Assembly: GCF_042684705.1 (NCBI RefSeq)
Contig: NZ_JBHULZ010000023.1
Coordinates: 248,001 to 312,000, forward strand
Origin: Mesonia sediminis
GTDB lineage: Bacteria > Bacteroidota > Bacteroidia > Flavobacteriales > Flavobacteriaceae
DNA length: 64,000 nt
Direction of reading: 5' to 3'
Positions within the stretch are counted from its first letter, which is position 1; each line of letters opens with the position of its first letter. Below, one piece after another: positions 51,359 to 59,300 of this stretch. The position numbers were made by a program, and so were the translations under genes. Below the pieces are notes generated by a model. The model was given only the letters and a program-made list of their open reading frames with translations, did no database searches and was not told the DNA's origin.

Positions 51359-52780
51359 TTAATCCGTAAAGAAACTATTTTTAAAGCCAATAAGATAAAC
51401 TTGCTTTTTGGCACGCGTACAAGCGGTGTATAACCACCTTAAGTATTCTTTATCTATTTGGTCTCTAATAAAAGGCTGTTCAATAAAAACCGTATCCCAC
51501 TGCCCTCCTTGTGCTTTATGACAAGTCATAGCATAACTAAATTTTACTTGTAAAGCATTAAAATAAGGATTGTTTTTAACTTTAAGAAACTTCTTGTATT
51601 TTACAGTCTCACCGGCATAATCTTTCATCACTTCATTATACAATAAATTAGCCTGCTCGTAGGGTAAAGAAGCTGCATTAATTTGCAAGGTATCCAACAT
51701 AATGACGGTTTCAAACGGCTTCATTTTAGGGTAGTCAACCATCTGCACCTTAACTTCGGCAAATCGAAAACCATACAATTCTTTGACGGCAAAAATCTCA
51801 AGAATTTCAATTATATCACCATTGGCTATAAAGCCTGCTTCAGAAGTTGGTTTGATCCAGAAGTAATTGTTTTTTACCACCATTAAAAAATCTCCTGCAG
51901 CAATTTCGCTTTCGCGGAATAAAATTCGAGACCTAATTTGCTCATTGTAAATGTTAGCTCTTTTATTAGACATTACTACAATAGCAGTTTCTTCGTGCCC
52001 CTTATTATCATATGACGCATTAATTGCGTCCATAATCTCATAACCATCTACCAAGCGAATAAAATCACTTCCTGTTTTACTAAACTGGAAATTAGCAAAA
52101 TCACCATCTTTTATTTGCTCTCGTATAGCGGTTGCATTCTCAAGAATAAGAGAAAGTTCTTCTTGGCGCATCACTTGAGTCAATTCTATTTCATCTACCG
52201 TCTTATCGTATTGTTTAGAGAGTGTTTCGGCATCTAATGCCGGACTAAGGTTATGATGTATTGGCGGAAGCTGTGCGGTATCTCCAATAAATAGTAGCTT
52301 ACAATTTCGACCATTATAAACATATTCAATTAAATCATCAAGCAGCGAAGCGTCCAAAAGCCCTTTCTTATCAAAAGTTGAGTCAGATATCATACTGGCT
52401 TCATCTACAATAAAAACCGCGTTCTTATGCTTATTTTTTTGTAATGTAAAACTTATTTTACCTCCACTCGATTTTTTGGGGTAATAAATTTTGCGATGAA
52501 TGGTTTGTGCTGGGTAATTTGAATAATTACCCATAACCTTGGCCGCTCTTCCCGTTGGGGCCATAAGGATAGGAGTAGAATTGATATGCCATAAGCTTTT
52601 GACTAAAGTACCAATTAAACTTGTTTTTCCTGTACCTGCATACCCCTTTAGTACAAACATTAATTCTTTATCTTTTGAAACAAGAAAATGGCTTAATTTT
52701 TGGAGGGCACTTTCTTGTTTTAAGTTAGGGGAATGAGAAAAAGATTTAATTAGAAGTTTAAAAAATTCTGGGGCTGTCAT
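51359..52780 (-). CDS. RecD-like ATP-dependent exonuclease/helicase
   Basis: Superfamily 1B 5'-3' DNA helicase, 473 residues. Visible are Walker A KGYAGTGKTSLIG near 44-56, MAPTGRAAKV near 76, Walker B VFIVDEASMI near 128 (DEAS as in RecD), GDTAQLPP near 164, and the UvrD_C_2 domain with YAMTCHKAQGGQWD near 415 and YTACTRAKKQVYLI near 450. It lacks the N-terminal domain of RecD, so it does not look like a RecBCD subunit and is nearer to RecD2/Dda-type enzymes. Role in fork processing is inferred. A full promoter lies upstream. Confidence 0.9.
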   Translation of the reverse strand: MTAPEFFKLLIKSFSHSPNLKQESALQKLSHFLVSKDKELMFVLKGYAGTGKTSLIGTLVKSLWHINSTPILMAPTGRAAKVMGNYSNYPAQTIHRKIYYPKKSSGGKISFTLQKNKHKNAVFIVDEASMISDSTFDKKGLLDASLLDDLIEYVYNGRNCKLLFIGDTAQLPPIHHNLSPALDAETLSKQYDKTVDEIELTQVMRQEELSLILENATAIREQIKDGDFANFQFSKTGSDFIRLVDGYEIMDAINASYDNKGHEETAIVVMSNKRANIYNEQIRSRILFRESEIAAGDFLMVVKNNYFWIKPTSEAGFIANGDIIEILEIFAVKELYGFRFAEVKVQMVDYPKMKPFETVIMLDTLQINAASLPYEQANLLYNEVMKDYAGETVKYKKFLKVKNNPYFNALQVKFSYAMTCHKAQGGQWDTVFIEQPFIRDQIDKEYLRWLYTACTRAKKQVYLIGFKNSFFTD

Positions 52781-52798
52781 AAATGAGGCTTAAATTTT

Positions 52799-52826
52799 CA
52801 AAGATAAAAAACGCATTTTTAACCAA
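52799..52826 (-). promoter_or_regulatory. Promoter of the RecD-like helicase gene
   Basis: On the minus strand: TTG (52826-52824), a 17-base spacer, and TATCTTTG (52806-52799), a full TAnnTTTG match 18 bases before the ATG. Confidence 0.55.
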
Positions 52827-52854
52827 TGAAACTTTTACGAACAAAAAAAAATTG

Positions 52855-52862
52855 TAGATTTG
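52855..52862 (+). promoter_or_regulatory. -7 box of the pilin-like gene
   Basis: TAGATTTG fully matches TAnnTTTG; the expected leader is about 31 bases. No clear -33. Confidence 0.4.
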
Positions 52863-52897
52863 TGCACATACACGTTTAGTAAATAAAAAGAAATCAT

Positions 52898-53545
52898 ATG
52901 AAACTTGTTATTCAATTAATTTTATGGGTGGTAATTGGGTTTTTAGGTTACCTAACCTTTAATTCAATTTATGACCCCATTCAGTTTAACAAAATTAAAG
53001 AAAAGCGTTATCAACAGGTAATTAATAAATTAAAAGACATTCGAGAAGCACAATTGGCGCATAAAGAAGTTACTGGTGTTTTCTCTGATGATTTTGATGG
53101 ATTGGTAAGGTTTATAGACACCGCAGAATTTACAGTAACTCAGCGTAGAGACACTACCGTTCTAGATGAAGAGTACAAAAAAACATATGGTGTAGACCAG
53201 TATAAGAGTATTACGCTTATAGATACTTTGGGTTATGTACCGGTTAAAGATTCTTTGTTTAAGCAAAAAGATTATAAGAATTTAAAATATGTACCCACAA
53301 CCGATAAATCTGTAACATTTGAAATTGACGCGGGAAAAATTAAAAAAAGAAAAACTATTATTCCGGTATTTGAGGTGAAAGTAGCTAAAGATAAGATATT
53401 AGCCGATCAAGATCCTGATTTAATAATGCAGGAAAAACAAGTGATTTCTGTAGATGGTGTAAACGGTGAATACCTTAAGATTGGTTCGATGACCGAAGTT
53501 AATACCAATGGAAACTGGCCAAAAGTATACGGATCTAGTGAGTAA
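52898..53545 (+). CDS. Single-pass, pilin-like or PilN-like protein of unknown function
   Basis: The 215 residues start with one membrane helix (about 3-22, LVIQLILWVVIGFLGYLTF), directly continued by a long helix containing YQQVINKLKDIREAQLAHKE near 38-57. Then comes VTGVFSDDFDGLVRFID, a spacing reminiscent of pseudopilins (helix, then a G-x-F/Y segment and a short loop). There is no prepilin peptidase glycine-glutamate site in the usual position, so it may be a PilN-like bitopic protein instead. The C-terminal part is beta-rich. The next gene, DUF3822, overlaps the stop codon. Function is unknown. Confidence 0.7.
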   Translation: MKLVIQLILWVVIGFLGYLTFNSIYDPIQFNKIKEKRYQQVINKLKDIREAQLAHKEVTGVFSDDFDGLVRFIDTAEFTVTQRRDTTVLDEEYKKTYGVDQYKSITLIDTLGYVPVKDSLFKQKDYKNLKYVPTTDKSVTFEIDAGKIKKRKTIIPVFEVKVAKDKILADQDPDLIMQEKQVISVDGVNGEYLKIGSMTEVNTNGNWPKVYGSSE

Positions 53546-54335
53546 TACACCTACTAAAATAAATTATAGTTTATCCATCTTGATTGCTCAAGATGGATTT
53601 TCTTTTTTTGTAAAGGATCAAAATGGAATTCTTTTTCAAACAGAGAAATGGTTAACAAACAGCTTACGTATAGCAGAAATAATTAAACTTCTCGAGCAGG
53701 AATTTCTTCCTAAAATAAAAGATTTCAGAGAAGCTATTAAACAACTTAAGGTGACTTACGCTAACAGGCTTTTTACTGTAGTCCCTACCCCCTACTATAC
53801 CAATTTAAGCGCCGCTCAATATTTACAATATAATACTAAAATTCTAGCTACAGACGAGGTATATACAGATACTATTAAACCTTTAGATTTAAGTTTAATT
53901 TTTATACCCTTTACAGCCATTAACAACTTTTTTATTGAAAATTTTGGCGATTTCAACTTTAATCATCTTGCCTCTAATATAATAGAAAAAACACACGGGA
54001 TAGCAAAAAAAAATATAGCGCAAGATTTCACAACAACAGTTACCGCTTTTACAGATTATTTTTTTCTGTGCATATATCAAGGTGATAAATTAAAATTGTG
54101 CAATGTGTACCCTTATACTTCAAAAGAAGACTTTTTATACTATACGCTTTTTGTATTTGAACAATTGAGTATCTCACCACAAGAAATTCCATTGCAATTC
54201 TTATCTCCTCTTAACCAAGAAAGTGCTTTATACAGATTAATGTATAAATATTTTGTAAACGTTAAAATAAATAAAGAAATAACAGATACTAAAAATCTAG
54301 AAACAAAACAGAGCTTCATCCATTTATATTCATAA
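53538..54335 (+). CDS. DUF3822 family protein
   Basis: From the GTG at 53538, which overlaps the preceding stop (GTGAGTAA), it has 265 residues. The frame is open ten codons further up (ATG at 53508), but the overlap and the family start (short N-terminus, then YSLSILIAQDGFSFFV) favour the GTG. Soluble, with an N-terminal duplicated beta-hairpin like an actin/hexokinase subdomain. I recall a structural-genomics report assigning an actin-like ATPase fold to a Bacteroides relative, but cannot confirm it here. Between the pilin-like gene and rsmD. If the recollection is right, it resembles PilM in PilM/PilN pairs. Residues needed for ATP binding are not evident. Confidence 0.78.
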   Translation: MSNTPTKINYSLSILIAQDGFSFFVKDQNGILFQTEKWLTNSLRIAEIIKLLEQEFLPKIKDFREAIKQLKVTYANRLFTVVPTPYYTNLSAAQYLQYNTKILATDEVYTDTIKPLDLSLIFIPFTAINNFFIENFGDFNFNHLASNIIEKTHGIAKKNIAQDFTTTVTAFTDYFFLCIYQGDKLKLCNVYPYTSKEDFLYYTLFVFEQLSISPQEIPLQFLSPLNQESALYRLMYKYFVNVKINKEITDTKNLETKQSFIHLYS

Positions 54336-54339
54336 AATT

Positions 54340-54879
54340 ATGAGAATCATTTCAGGAAAGTTTAAAAGTAAACGTATAACAGCTCCTAAGAAACTGCCTA
54401 TTCGGCCAACCACCGATATCGCCAAGGAAGGCCTGTTTAATATTTTAAATAACACTTATAATTTTACAGAATTAAATGTACTGGACTTATTTGCAGGATC
54501 TGGCAATATTTGCTATGAATTTGCTTCAAGAGGGTGCTCTCAAATAACTGCGGTAGATAAGCACTACAATTGCATTAAATTTATAAATCAAACCAGTTCG
54601 GCTTTAGGCATTCAAATAAATACAATAAAAAAAGATGTTTACACTTATTTAAAAAGCGCTAATCAAAGCTTTAATTTAATTTTTGCCGACCCTCCTTATG
54701 ACTTTACCATAGACCAATTTGAAGAAATTGTACAATTGGTATTCGACCAAAAACATCTTAAAGAAGACGAAGGAGTACTTATTATAGAGCATCCAAAAAC
54801 TACTCCGCTATCAAGCTTAGCCTATTTTTCGGACGAACGTCGCTACGGCGGATCTGTTTTTAGTTTTTTTAAAAAATAA
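54340..54879 (+). CDS. rsmD: 16S rRNA (guanine-N2)-methyltransferase RsmD
   Basis: Methylates G966 of 16S rRNA in E. coli numbering. The 179 residues show MRIISGKFKSKRI at the start, RPTTDIAKEGLFNIL near 22, the SAM-binding motif VLDLFAGSGNICYEFASRG near 47-65, and the catalytic motif FADPPYDF near 115-122. Length is normal. It starts four bases after the DUF3822 stop and ends on the RNase P RNA gene: its stop codon overlaps the 3' end of that RNA on the other strand. Confidence 0.95.
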   Translation: MRIISGKFKSKRITAPKKLPIRPTTDIAKEGLFNILNNTYNFTELNVLDLFAGSGNICYEFASRGCSQITAVDKHYNCIKFINQTSSALGIQINTIKKDVYTYLKSANQSFNLIFADPPYDFTIDQFEEIVQLVFDQKHLKEDEGVLIIEHPKTTPLSSLAYFSDERRYGGSVFSFFKK

Positions 54880-55180
54880 AGTAGGCCTATAAGCCGGATT
54901 CTGTTTTTCTAATAAGAAAATCTTATCATTTATCTGGAGTTTTTGTTACCAAAAACCTCTAGCTGTCTACCCTCCAACAATGACCGAGCAAGTCTTAAAG
55001 TTGGTTTACATGACATTGCACCGTATAGAGTTTACCTGATTTCACTACAGCTTAACCTGTACATTCTTTCTGTTGCACTTGTCCTAATTTCACAATTGAT
55101 GGCCGTTAGCCATTATACTGCTCTGTGGTGTCCGGACTTTCCTCTTTCAATAAATTAAAAGCGATAAGACGGCCTACTTT
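54878..55180 (-). ncRNA. rnpB: RNase P RNA (bacterial type A)
   Basis: Catalytic RNA of RNase P, which matures tRNA 5' ends. On the minus strand it begins AAAGTAGGCC (from 55180) and ends GGCCTACTTT (at 54878), pairing over ten bases as helix P1. The conserved region CR-I reads GAGGAAAGTCCGG (55144-55132) and the CR-V region ACAGAATCCGGCTTATAGG lies near 54904-54886. A U-rich tail (TTTATTTTTT) follows the P1 strand. About 303 nt, compact for type A. A -7 box sits four bases before the 5' end. Confidence 0.93.
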
Positions 55181-55184
55181 TTTG

Positions 55185-55192
55185 CAAAGATA
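55185..55192 (-). promoter_or_regulatory. -7 box of rnpB
   Basis: On the minus strand TATCTTTG, a full TAnnTTTG match. Four bases separate it from the predicted RNA 5' end, which calibrates the -7 to +1 distance for this genome. A TTTG lies 15 bases further upstream. Confidence 0.6.
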
Positions 55193-55288
55193 ATATTAAA
55201 TTAAAAGCAAAGCTAAGCAGCATTAATTTACTTTTTATACTTCTGCATTTAAGTCATTTTGAGAAAGCATAATTTTAAAATAATCTGC

Positions 55289-55296
55289 TATATTTG
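55289..55296 (+). promoter_or_regulatory. -7 box of dnaX
   Basis: TATATTTG fully matches TAnnTTTG and lies only two (ATG at 55299) or five (ATG at 55302) bases from the start. Near-leaderless. Confidence 0.45.
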
Positions 55297-55301
55297 CGAT
55301 G

Positions 55302-56384
55302 ATGGAACATTTTATAGTATCAGCAAGAAAATATAGACCAGAATCTTTTGAGGATGTGGTAGGTCAGCGCGCAATTACCAACACATTGCAAAACGCGATT
55401 AATAACAACCATTTAGCTCAAGCGCTTCTTTTCACAGGGCCTCGAGGTGTGGGTAAAACTACTTGTGCACGAATTTTAGCAAAGAAAATCAATCAACAAG
55501 CACAAAACGAAATAGAGCAAGATTTTGCATTTAACATTTTTGAACTTGATGCAGCTTCAAACAACTCTGTAGACGATATTCGTTCGTTAACCGATCAAGT
55601 ACGCATTCCCCCTCAAACGGGAAAGTATAAGGTTTATATTATTGATGAGGTGCATATGCTTTCTACGAGTGCTTTTAATGCCTTTCTAAAAACTTTAGAA
55701 GAACCGCCAAACCACGCCATTTTTATTTTAGCGACTACAGAAAAGCATAAAATTATTCCAACCATTTTATCGCGCTGCCAAATATTCGATTTTAAGCGAA
55801 TAAGTGTTTTAGATGCTAAAAACCATTTGGCTAAAATAGCTCAACAAGAAGGAGTTCAAGCCGAAGATGATGCTTTACACATAATTGCTCAAAAAGCAGA
55901 TGGGGCTATGCGCGATGCCCTTTCTATATATGACAGGGTGGTGAGCTTTAGTGGCTCAAACTTAACCAGGCAAGCTGTTGCTGAAAATTTAAACGTTTTA
56001 GATTATGAAGTTTATTTTGAAGCCACCACGCACATTTTAAACCAAAATATACCACAACTTCTTTTACAATTTAATTCAGTGTTAGCTAAGGGTTTTGACG
56101 GTCAACATTATATTGCAGGTTTAGCTGCCCATTTTAGAGATTTATTTATTTGTAAAGAACAAAGTACAATTGCACTATTAGAAGTAGGGGAGCAAACTAA
56201 AAAGAAATATTTTGAACAAGCCCAACTGGCGAACACCGATTTTTTAAAAGAAGCAATTGAATTGGCAAATTCCTGTGATCTCAAGTATAAGGAAGCGCAG
56301 AACCAGAGACTTTTGGTAGAATTATGCTTAATGCAACTCGCTTCGATTACAGAAGGTAAAAAAAAAACGCTGAACCCTATATAA
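55302..56384 (+). CDS. dnaX: DNA polymerase III gamma subunit (frame-0 product of dnaX)
   Basis: Clamp-loader ATPase of 360 residues (an ATG three bases earlier adds one Met). Domains I-III are present: KYRPESFEDVVGQ near 10, Walker A GPRGVGKTT near 46, Walker B IIDEVHML near 110, the sensor-1 ATTEKHK near 145 and the arginine finger SRC near 160, then the collar domain. The zinc-binding cysteines of most DnaX proteins are absent, usual in Flavobacteriia. Right after EGKKK it ends in TLNPI and a stop, the length expected of gamma. The A-run at 56358-56367 lies in these last codons, and the tau C-terminal domain is open in the -1 frame downstream. Confidence 0.9.
   Translation: MEHFIVSARKYRPESFEDVVGQRAITNTLQNAINNNHLAQALLFTGPRGVGKTTCARILAKKINQQAQNEIEQDFAFNIFELDAASNNSVDDIRSLTDQVRIPPQTGKYKVYIIDEVHMLSTSAFNAFLKTLEEPPNHAIFILATTEKHKIIPTILSRCQIFDFKRISVLDAKNHLAKIAQQEGVQAEDDALHIIAQKADGAMRDALSIYDRVVSFSGSNLTRQAVAENLNVLDYEVYFEATTHILNQNIPQLLLQFNSVLAKGFDGQHYIAGLAAHFRDLFICKEQSTIALLEVGEQTKKKYFEQAQLANTDFLKEAIELANSCDLKYKEAQNQRLLVELCLMQLASITEGKKKTLNPI
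56358..56367 (+). other. A10 slippage site of dnaX
   Basis: Ten consecutive A fill codons AAA AAA AAA A in frame 0. A shift to the -1 frame (equivalent to one added A) continues in an open frame to 57019; a shift the other way stops at once. An AGAAGG sequence lies just upstream. No convincing downstream stem-loop is visible. Both transcriptional slippage and a real assembly or sequencing error in the homopolymer are possible. Confidence 0.65.
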
Positions 56385-57019
56385 TTCCTGCCAGTAACTT
56401 TGTTTCGGTTAAAAAAGAACAAAAACAGGTTATTGAAACACAAGAACATGCCCACGCTAAAGTTGATAATGTAAAAGATCAAAAAACACCTTACAAGCAA
56501 GATCACCACCCACCACCCGCTTCTAACTTAAATAAAGTCAAAAGCAAAGCTAAACCAAAAGCCGTTTCTGGTTTGTCTTTAAAGAGTATTGACAAGAAAA
56601 AGGAACTGAAGCAGAAAAAACTGCAACGAGAAGAAAACCAGCCCAAAAAATTAAATGAAAGTTTTACGGAGAGTGAAGCTCTATTGGCTTGGGATGAATA
56701 TGTTCTAAAATTAAAAAAGAAAGGAGAGAAAATTCTAGCCTCTATTCTAGAAACCGATAGACCAAGTCTTAAAGACAAAACCTTACATATCACCCTGCCC
56801 AACAGTACAATGAAAGTTGAACTAGAAAGAGCACAAGGACCGCTAATTAGCTATATTCGTAATCAGGTAAAAAACTCGTTTGTAGATTTATCAATTGCGG
56901 TTAATGAGGAGGTCGCCAAAAAATATGCATTTACAAGCCGTGAAAAATTTGACAAATTAGTACAAAAGAATTCCAACTTAGAAAAACTAAGAAGATTGTT
57001 TGATTTAGATATAAAATAA
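56366..57019 (+). CDS. dnaX: Tau-specific C-terminal part of dnaX (-1 frame)
   Basis: About 217 residues continuing from the slip: NAEPYIIPASNFVSV, then a lysine/glutamine-rich linker (about 40 to 120 of this part), then the C-terminal domain corresponding to tau domain V, which binds polymerase alpha. There is no ATG of its own near the junction; the only candidate starts are within the linker (TTG at 56573). A combined gamma plus extension protein would be about 572 residues, a normal tau length for Flavobacteriia. It ends one base before miaE. Annotated separately because it is not in frame with the ATPase part as given. Confidence 0.8.
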   Translation, partial: NAEPYIIPASNFVSVKKEQKQVIETQEHAHAKVDNVKDQKTPYKQDHHPPPASNLNKVKSKAKPKAVSGLSLKSIDKKKELKQKKLQREENQPKKLNESFTESEALLAWDEYVLKLKKKGEKILASILETDRPSLKDKTLHITLPNSTMKVELERAQGPLISYIRNQVKNSFVDLSIAVNEEVAKKYAFTSREKFDKLVQKNSNLEKLRRLFDLDIK

Positions 57020-57020
57020 T

Positions 57021-57602
57021 ATGTTAGGACTTAAATTACCAACAGACCCAAGATGGGTGAATATAGCTGAAAAAAATATAGAGGAAATTTTAATAGATCA
57101 CGCATTTTGTGAACAAAAAGCAGCATCAACGGCTATCTCATTAATAGTTAGTTTTCCTGAATACGAAGACTTGGTCAAAGAGATGATTAGTTTGGTTCAA
57201 GAAGAAATGAGTCATTTTAAAATGGTTCATGATCTTATATTAGAACGAGGTTTTGCTTTAGGAAGAGACCGAAAAGACGAATATGTTATAGAATTACTTA
57301 AATTTTTCCCTAAGGGAGGAAGCCGAGTAAACCAAATGGTACATCGTTTATTATATGCTGCACTAATAGAAGCTAGAAGTTGTGAAAGATTCAAGTTATT
57401 ATCTGAGCAATTAAAAGATAAAGATTTGCGCTTATTCTATAAAAAATTAATGATTAGTGAAGCTAACCATTATACTATGTTTTTAAAGTTTGCCAGAAAA
57501 TATGGCGATTTAGAAACCGTGAATAAAAAGTGGAATGAACTTTTGGAGTATGAAGCAGAAATAATGAAAAATCTTGGTAAAACACATAGTATTCATGGAT
57601 AA
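57021..57602 (+). CDS. miaE: tRNA-(ms2io6A)-hydroxylase MiaE-like
   Basis: Diiron enzyme that hydroxylates the isopentenyl group of ms2i6A37 in tRNA. The 193 residues form a ferritin-like four-helix bundle with the metal ligands in DHAFCEQKAASTA near 23, EEMSHFKMVH near 65, EARSCERF near 117 and SEANHYTMF near 148. Length matches the family. It lies directly after dnaX and overlaps the methyltransferase by eight bases. The MiaB/MiaA genes that make its substrate are not in this window. Confidence 0.9.
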   Translation: MLGLKLPTDPRWVNIAEKNIEEILIDHAFCEQKAASTAISLIVSFPEYEDLVKEMISLVQEEMSHFKMVHDLILERGFALGRDRKDEYVIELLKFFPKGGSRVNQMVHRLLYAALIEARSCERFKLLSEQLKDKDLRLFYKKLMISEANHYTMFLKFARKYGDLETVNKKWNELLEYEAEIMKNLGKTHSIHG

Positions 57603-58212
57603 CAAAATGCAAAAACATTGGGAAGACGTCTATAAAAACAAACCCTTAAATACTGTTAGTTGGTACCAGCCCAATGTAGATACTTTTAAAAAGGTAGTTC
57701 AGCGTGTAAAGTTGAATGCAAATTCGGTCATAATTGACATAGGAGGCGGCGATAGTTTTGTTGCCGATTTTCTTATTGAAAAAGGATTTAAAAATGCTCA
57801 CGTTCTCGATATATCTAAAAATGCGATTGAAAGAGCAAGAAAAAGATTAGGAACTAATGCTAAACAAATCAATTGGATAATTAGCGATGTAACAAGTTTT
57901 CAAACATCAATTAGCTTTGATCTATGGTATGACAGAGCGGCATTTCATTTTCTCAATGATGAAAATAAAATTGAGGCATATGTTAAACGAGCAGCGGAGT
58001 ATGTAGCAGAAAGTGGTTTTCTTGCCATTGCAAGCTTTAGTAAGGATGGTCCAGAAAAATGCAGTGGATTACCTGTTAAACAACACAGCCCCGACTCATT
58101 AAAGGAAATTTTCGGAGGCGACTTTAAGCTTATTGATTTTTTTGAAGAAGATCATCAAACCCCCGCCCAGAAAAACCAAAATTTCACTATATGTATTTTT
58201 CAAAAAAAATAA
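57595..58212 (+). CDS. Class I SAM-dependent methyltransferase
   Basis: The chosen start is ATG 57595 (205 residues), overlapping miaE; the frame is open to a TTG at 57574, but MDNKMQKHWEDVYKNK matches the usual beginning, and ATG 57607 is also possible. It has the SAM-binding motif VIIDIGGGDSFVADFL near 43-58 (a GGG variant of GxGxG), the acidic residue in VLDIS near 72, and the DLWYDRAAFHFL motif near 112. The HWEDVYKNKP start places it among thiopurine S-methyltransferase-like/UbiE-like enzymes with unknown small-molecule substrate. Not assigned. Confidence 0.85.
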   Translation: MDNKMQKHWEDVYKNKPLNTVSWYQPNVDTFKKVVQRVKLNANSVIIDIGGGDSFVADFLIEKGFKNAHVLDISKNAIERARKRLGTNAKQINWIISDVTSFQTSISFDLWYDRAAFHFLNDENKIEAYVKRAAEYVAESGFLAIASFSKDGPEKCSGLPVKQHSPDSLKEIFGGDFKLIDFFEEDHQTPAQKNQNFTICIFQKK

Positions 58213-58219
58213 AATCAAA

Positions 58220-58384
58220 ATGACTAAAAAAACCTCGCTGTTATTATTACTGTTTTGCCTCTTTCTTTTTGTAGCGAATTTATTCACTTGGCATATAGAA
58301 GGATTCTATTTTAGAGGATTTGGTTTATTAATGATGCTGACTATTTTTTATTTGCGTTTTAGGAAATTACCTCCTAAAGATTAA
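58220..58384 (+). CDS. Small two-helix membrane protein
   Basis: A 54-residue protein (MTKKTSLLLLLFCLFLFVAN...) with two predicted membrane helices, about 6-22 and 28-46, joined by a short WHIEGFY turn, and a basic C-terminus (RFRKLPPKD). It begins eight bases after the methyltransferase stop and its stop overlaps the ppx stop on the other strand by two bases. It fits a real small gene, although its short length means chance cannot be excluded. Function unknown. Confidence 0.5.
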   Translation: MTKKTSLLLLLFCLFLFVANLFTWHIEGFYFRGFGLLMMLTIFYLRFRKLPPKD

Positions 58385-59286
58385 AATATAGTTTGTTGCT
58401 GTTCTTCATTGTACATATATTTAATAATTCCATCGGCTAAACCTATTTTAGGTACATAAACTTTACGCGCCCTACTCCATTTCATAGTAGACAAATAAAT
58501 TTTAGTAGCTGGTATTATCACATCGGCACGATCTGCATTCTGATTAAGCTTAACAATTCGCTCCTCATAGGTTAAGGAGGTTAGCATTTGATAATAAGAA
58601 CTTAAATAAAAGTAACTCAAAGGTTTGCCTATTTTTTTACCACTACTCTTAAATATATTGTTGATATTACCTCCAGAACCAATTAAGGATATCTTTGTAT
58701 ATCTTTTCGTGACATTCTGTATCCATAATTTCATTTCATTCCACAAACTTTCTTCAACTCTATCATTGAGTAAACGCACTGTCCCTATTTTAAAAGATTT
58801 TGAAGCCAATTTTTCTCCTTCCGTAAAAAAACTGAGCTCAGTGCTTCCCCCGCCTACGTCGACATACAAGTAGTTTTTATCATTTTGAATTAGATTTCTC
58901 AAGTCTGTAGTGGCAATCATAGCAGCCTCGTGTTCACCATCTATAATCTCGATATCTATACCGGTTTCTGCTTTAATGTTTTGTGCCAGTTCTTGGCCGT
59001 TCTCTGCATCACGCATAGCCGAGGTAGCACAAGCTTTATACTTAAGAACTTTATGAGATTTCATCAATAATGCAAAGGCTTGCATGGTGTCTCGCATTCT
59101 CTTCTTATTGGACTCTGAAACCTTTCCTTTTAGAAAAACATCTTCACCTAAACGAATAGGAACCCGAACCAATGAAGTCTTTTTAAAAATTGGGGCTTGT
59201 TCTTGGGGTTCAGTTATGGTTGCAATAAGCAAACGTACTGCATTTGATCCAATGTCTATTGCGGCGTATTTCTTTATGCTAAGCAT
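58381..59286 (-). CDS. ppx: Exopolyphosphatase/guanosine pentaphosphatase family protein
   Basis: Ppx/GppA ASKHA-type phosphatase, hydrolysing polyphosphate and perhaps pppGpp. The 301 residues show the first phosphate loop AAIDIGSNAVRLLIA (8-22), the catalytic glutamate region in INGEHEAAM-like IDGEHEAAM near 115, and the second phosphate loop YVDVGGGSTELSFF near 143. It is the short form, without the C-terminal HD-like domain of E. coli Ppx. It is the last gene of the operon, 14 bases after ppk1, giving synthesis and breakdown from one transcript. Confidence 0.92.
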   Translation of the reverse strand: MLSIKKYAAIDIGSNAVRLLIATITEPQEQAPIFKKTSLVRVPIRLGEDVFLKGKVSESNKKRMRDTMQAFALLMKSHKVLKYKACATSAMRDAENGQELAQNIKAETGIDIEIIDGEHEAAMIATTDLRNLIQNDKNYLYVDVGGGSTELSFFTEGEKLASKSFKIGTVRLLNDRVEESLWNEMKLWIQNVTKRYTKISLIGSGGNINNIFKSSGKKIGKPLSYFYLSSYYQMLTSLTYEERIVKLNQNADRADVIIPATKIYLSTMKWSRARKVYVPKIGLADGIIKYMYNEEQQQTIF

Positions 59287-59300
59287 AACAATATATTTTT

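Noticed and set aside
51328..51414. N-terminal extension of the kdsB frame by 29 codons
   Set aside because: It would overlap the RecD-like helicase gene and precede the family's conserved start; the ATG at 51327 fits exactly.
54943..55158. A 71-codon plus-strand reading frame
   Set aside because: It lies wholly within the antisense of the RNase P RNA gene, which explains the sequence better.
56108..56509. A 133-codon minus-strand frame opposite dnaX
   Set aside because: Composition is a typical antisense shadow (cysteine- and phenylalanine-rich), and dnaX is convincing on the other strand.
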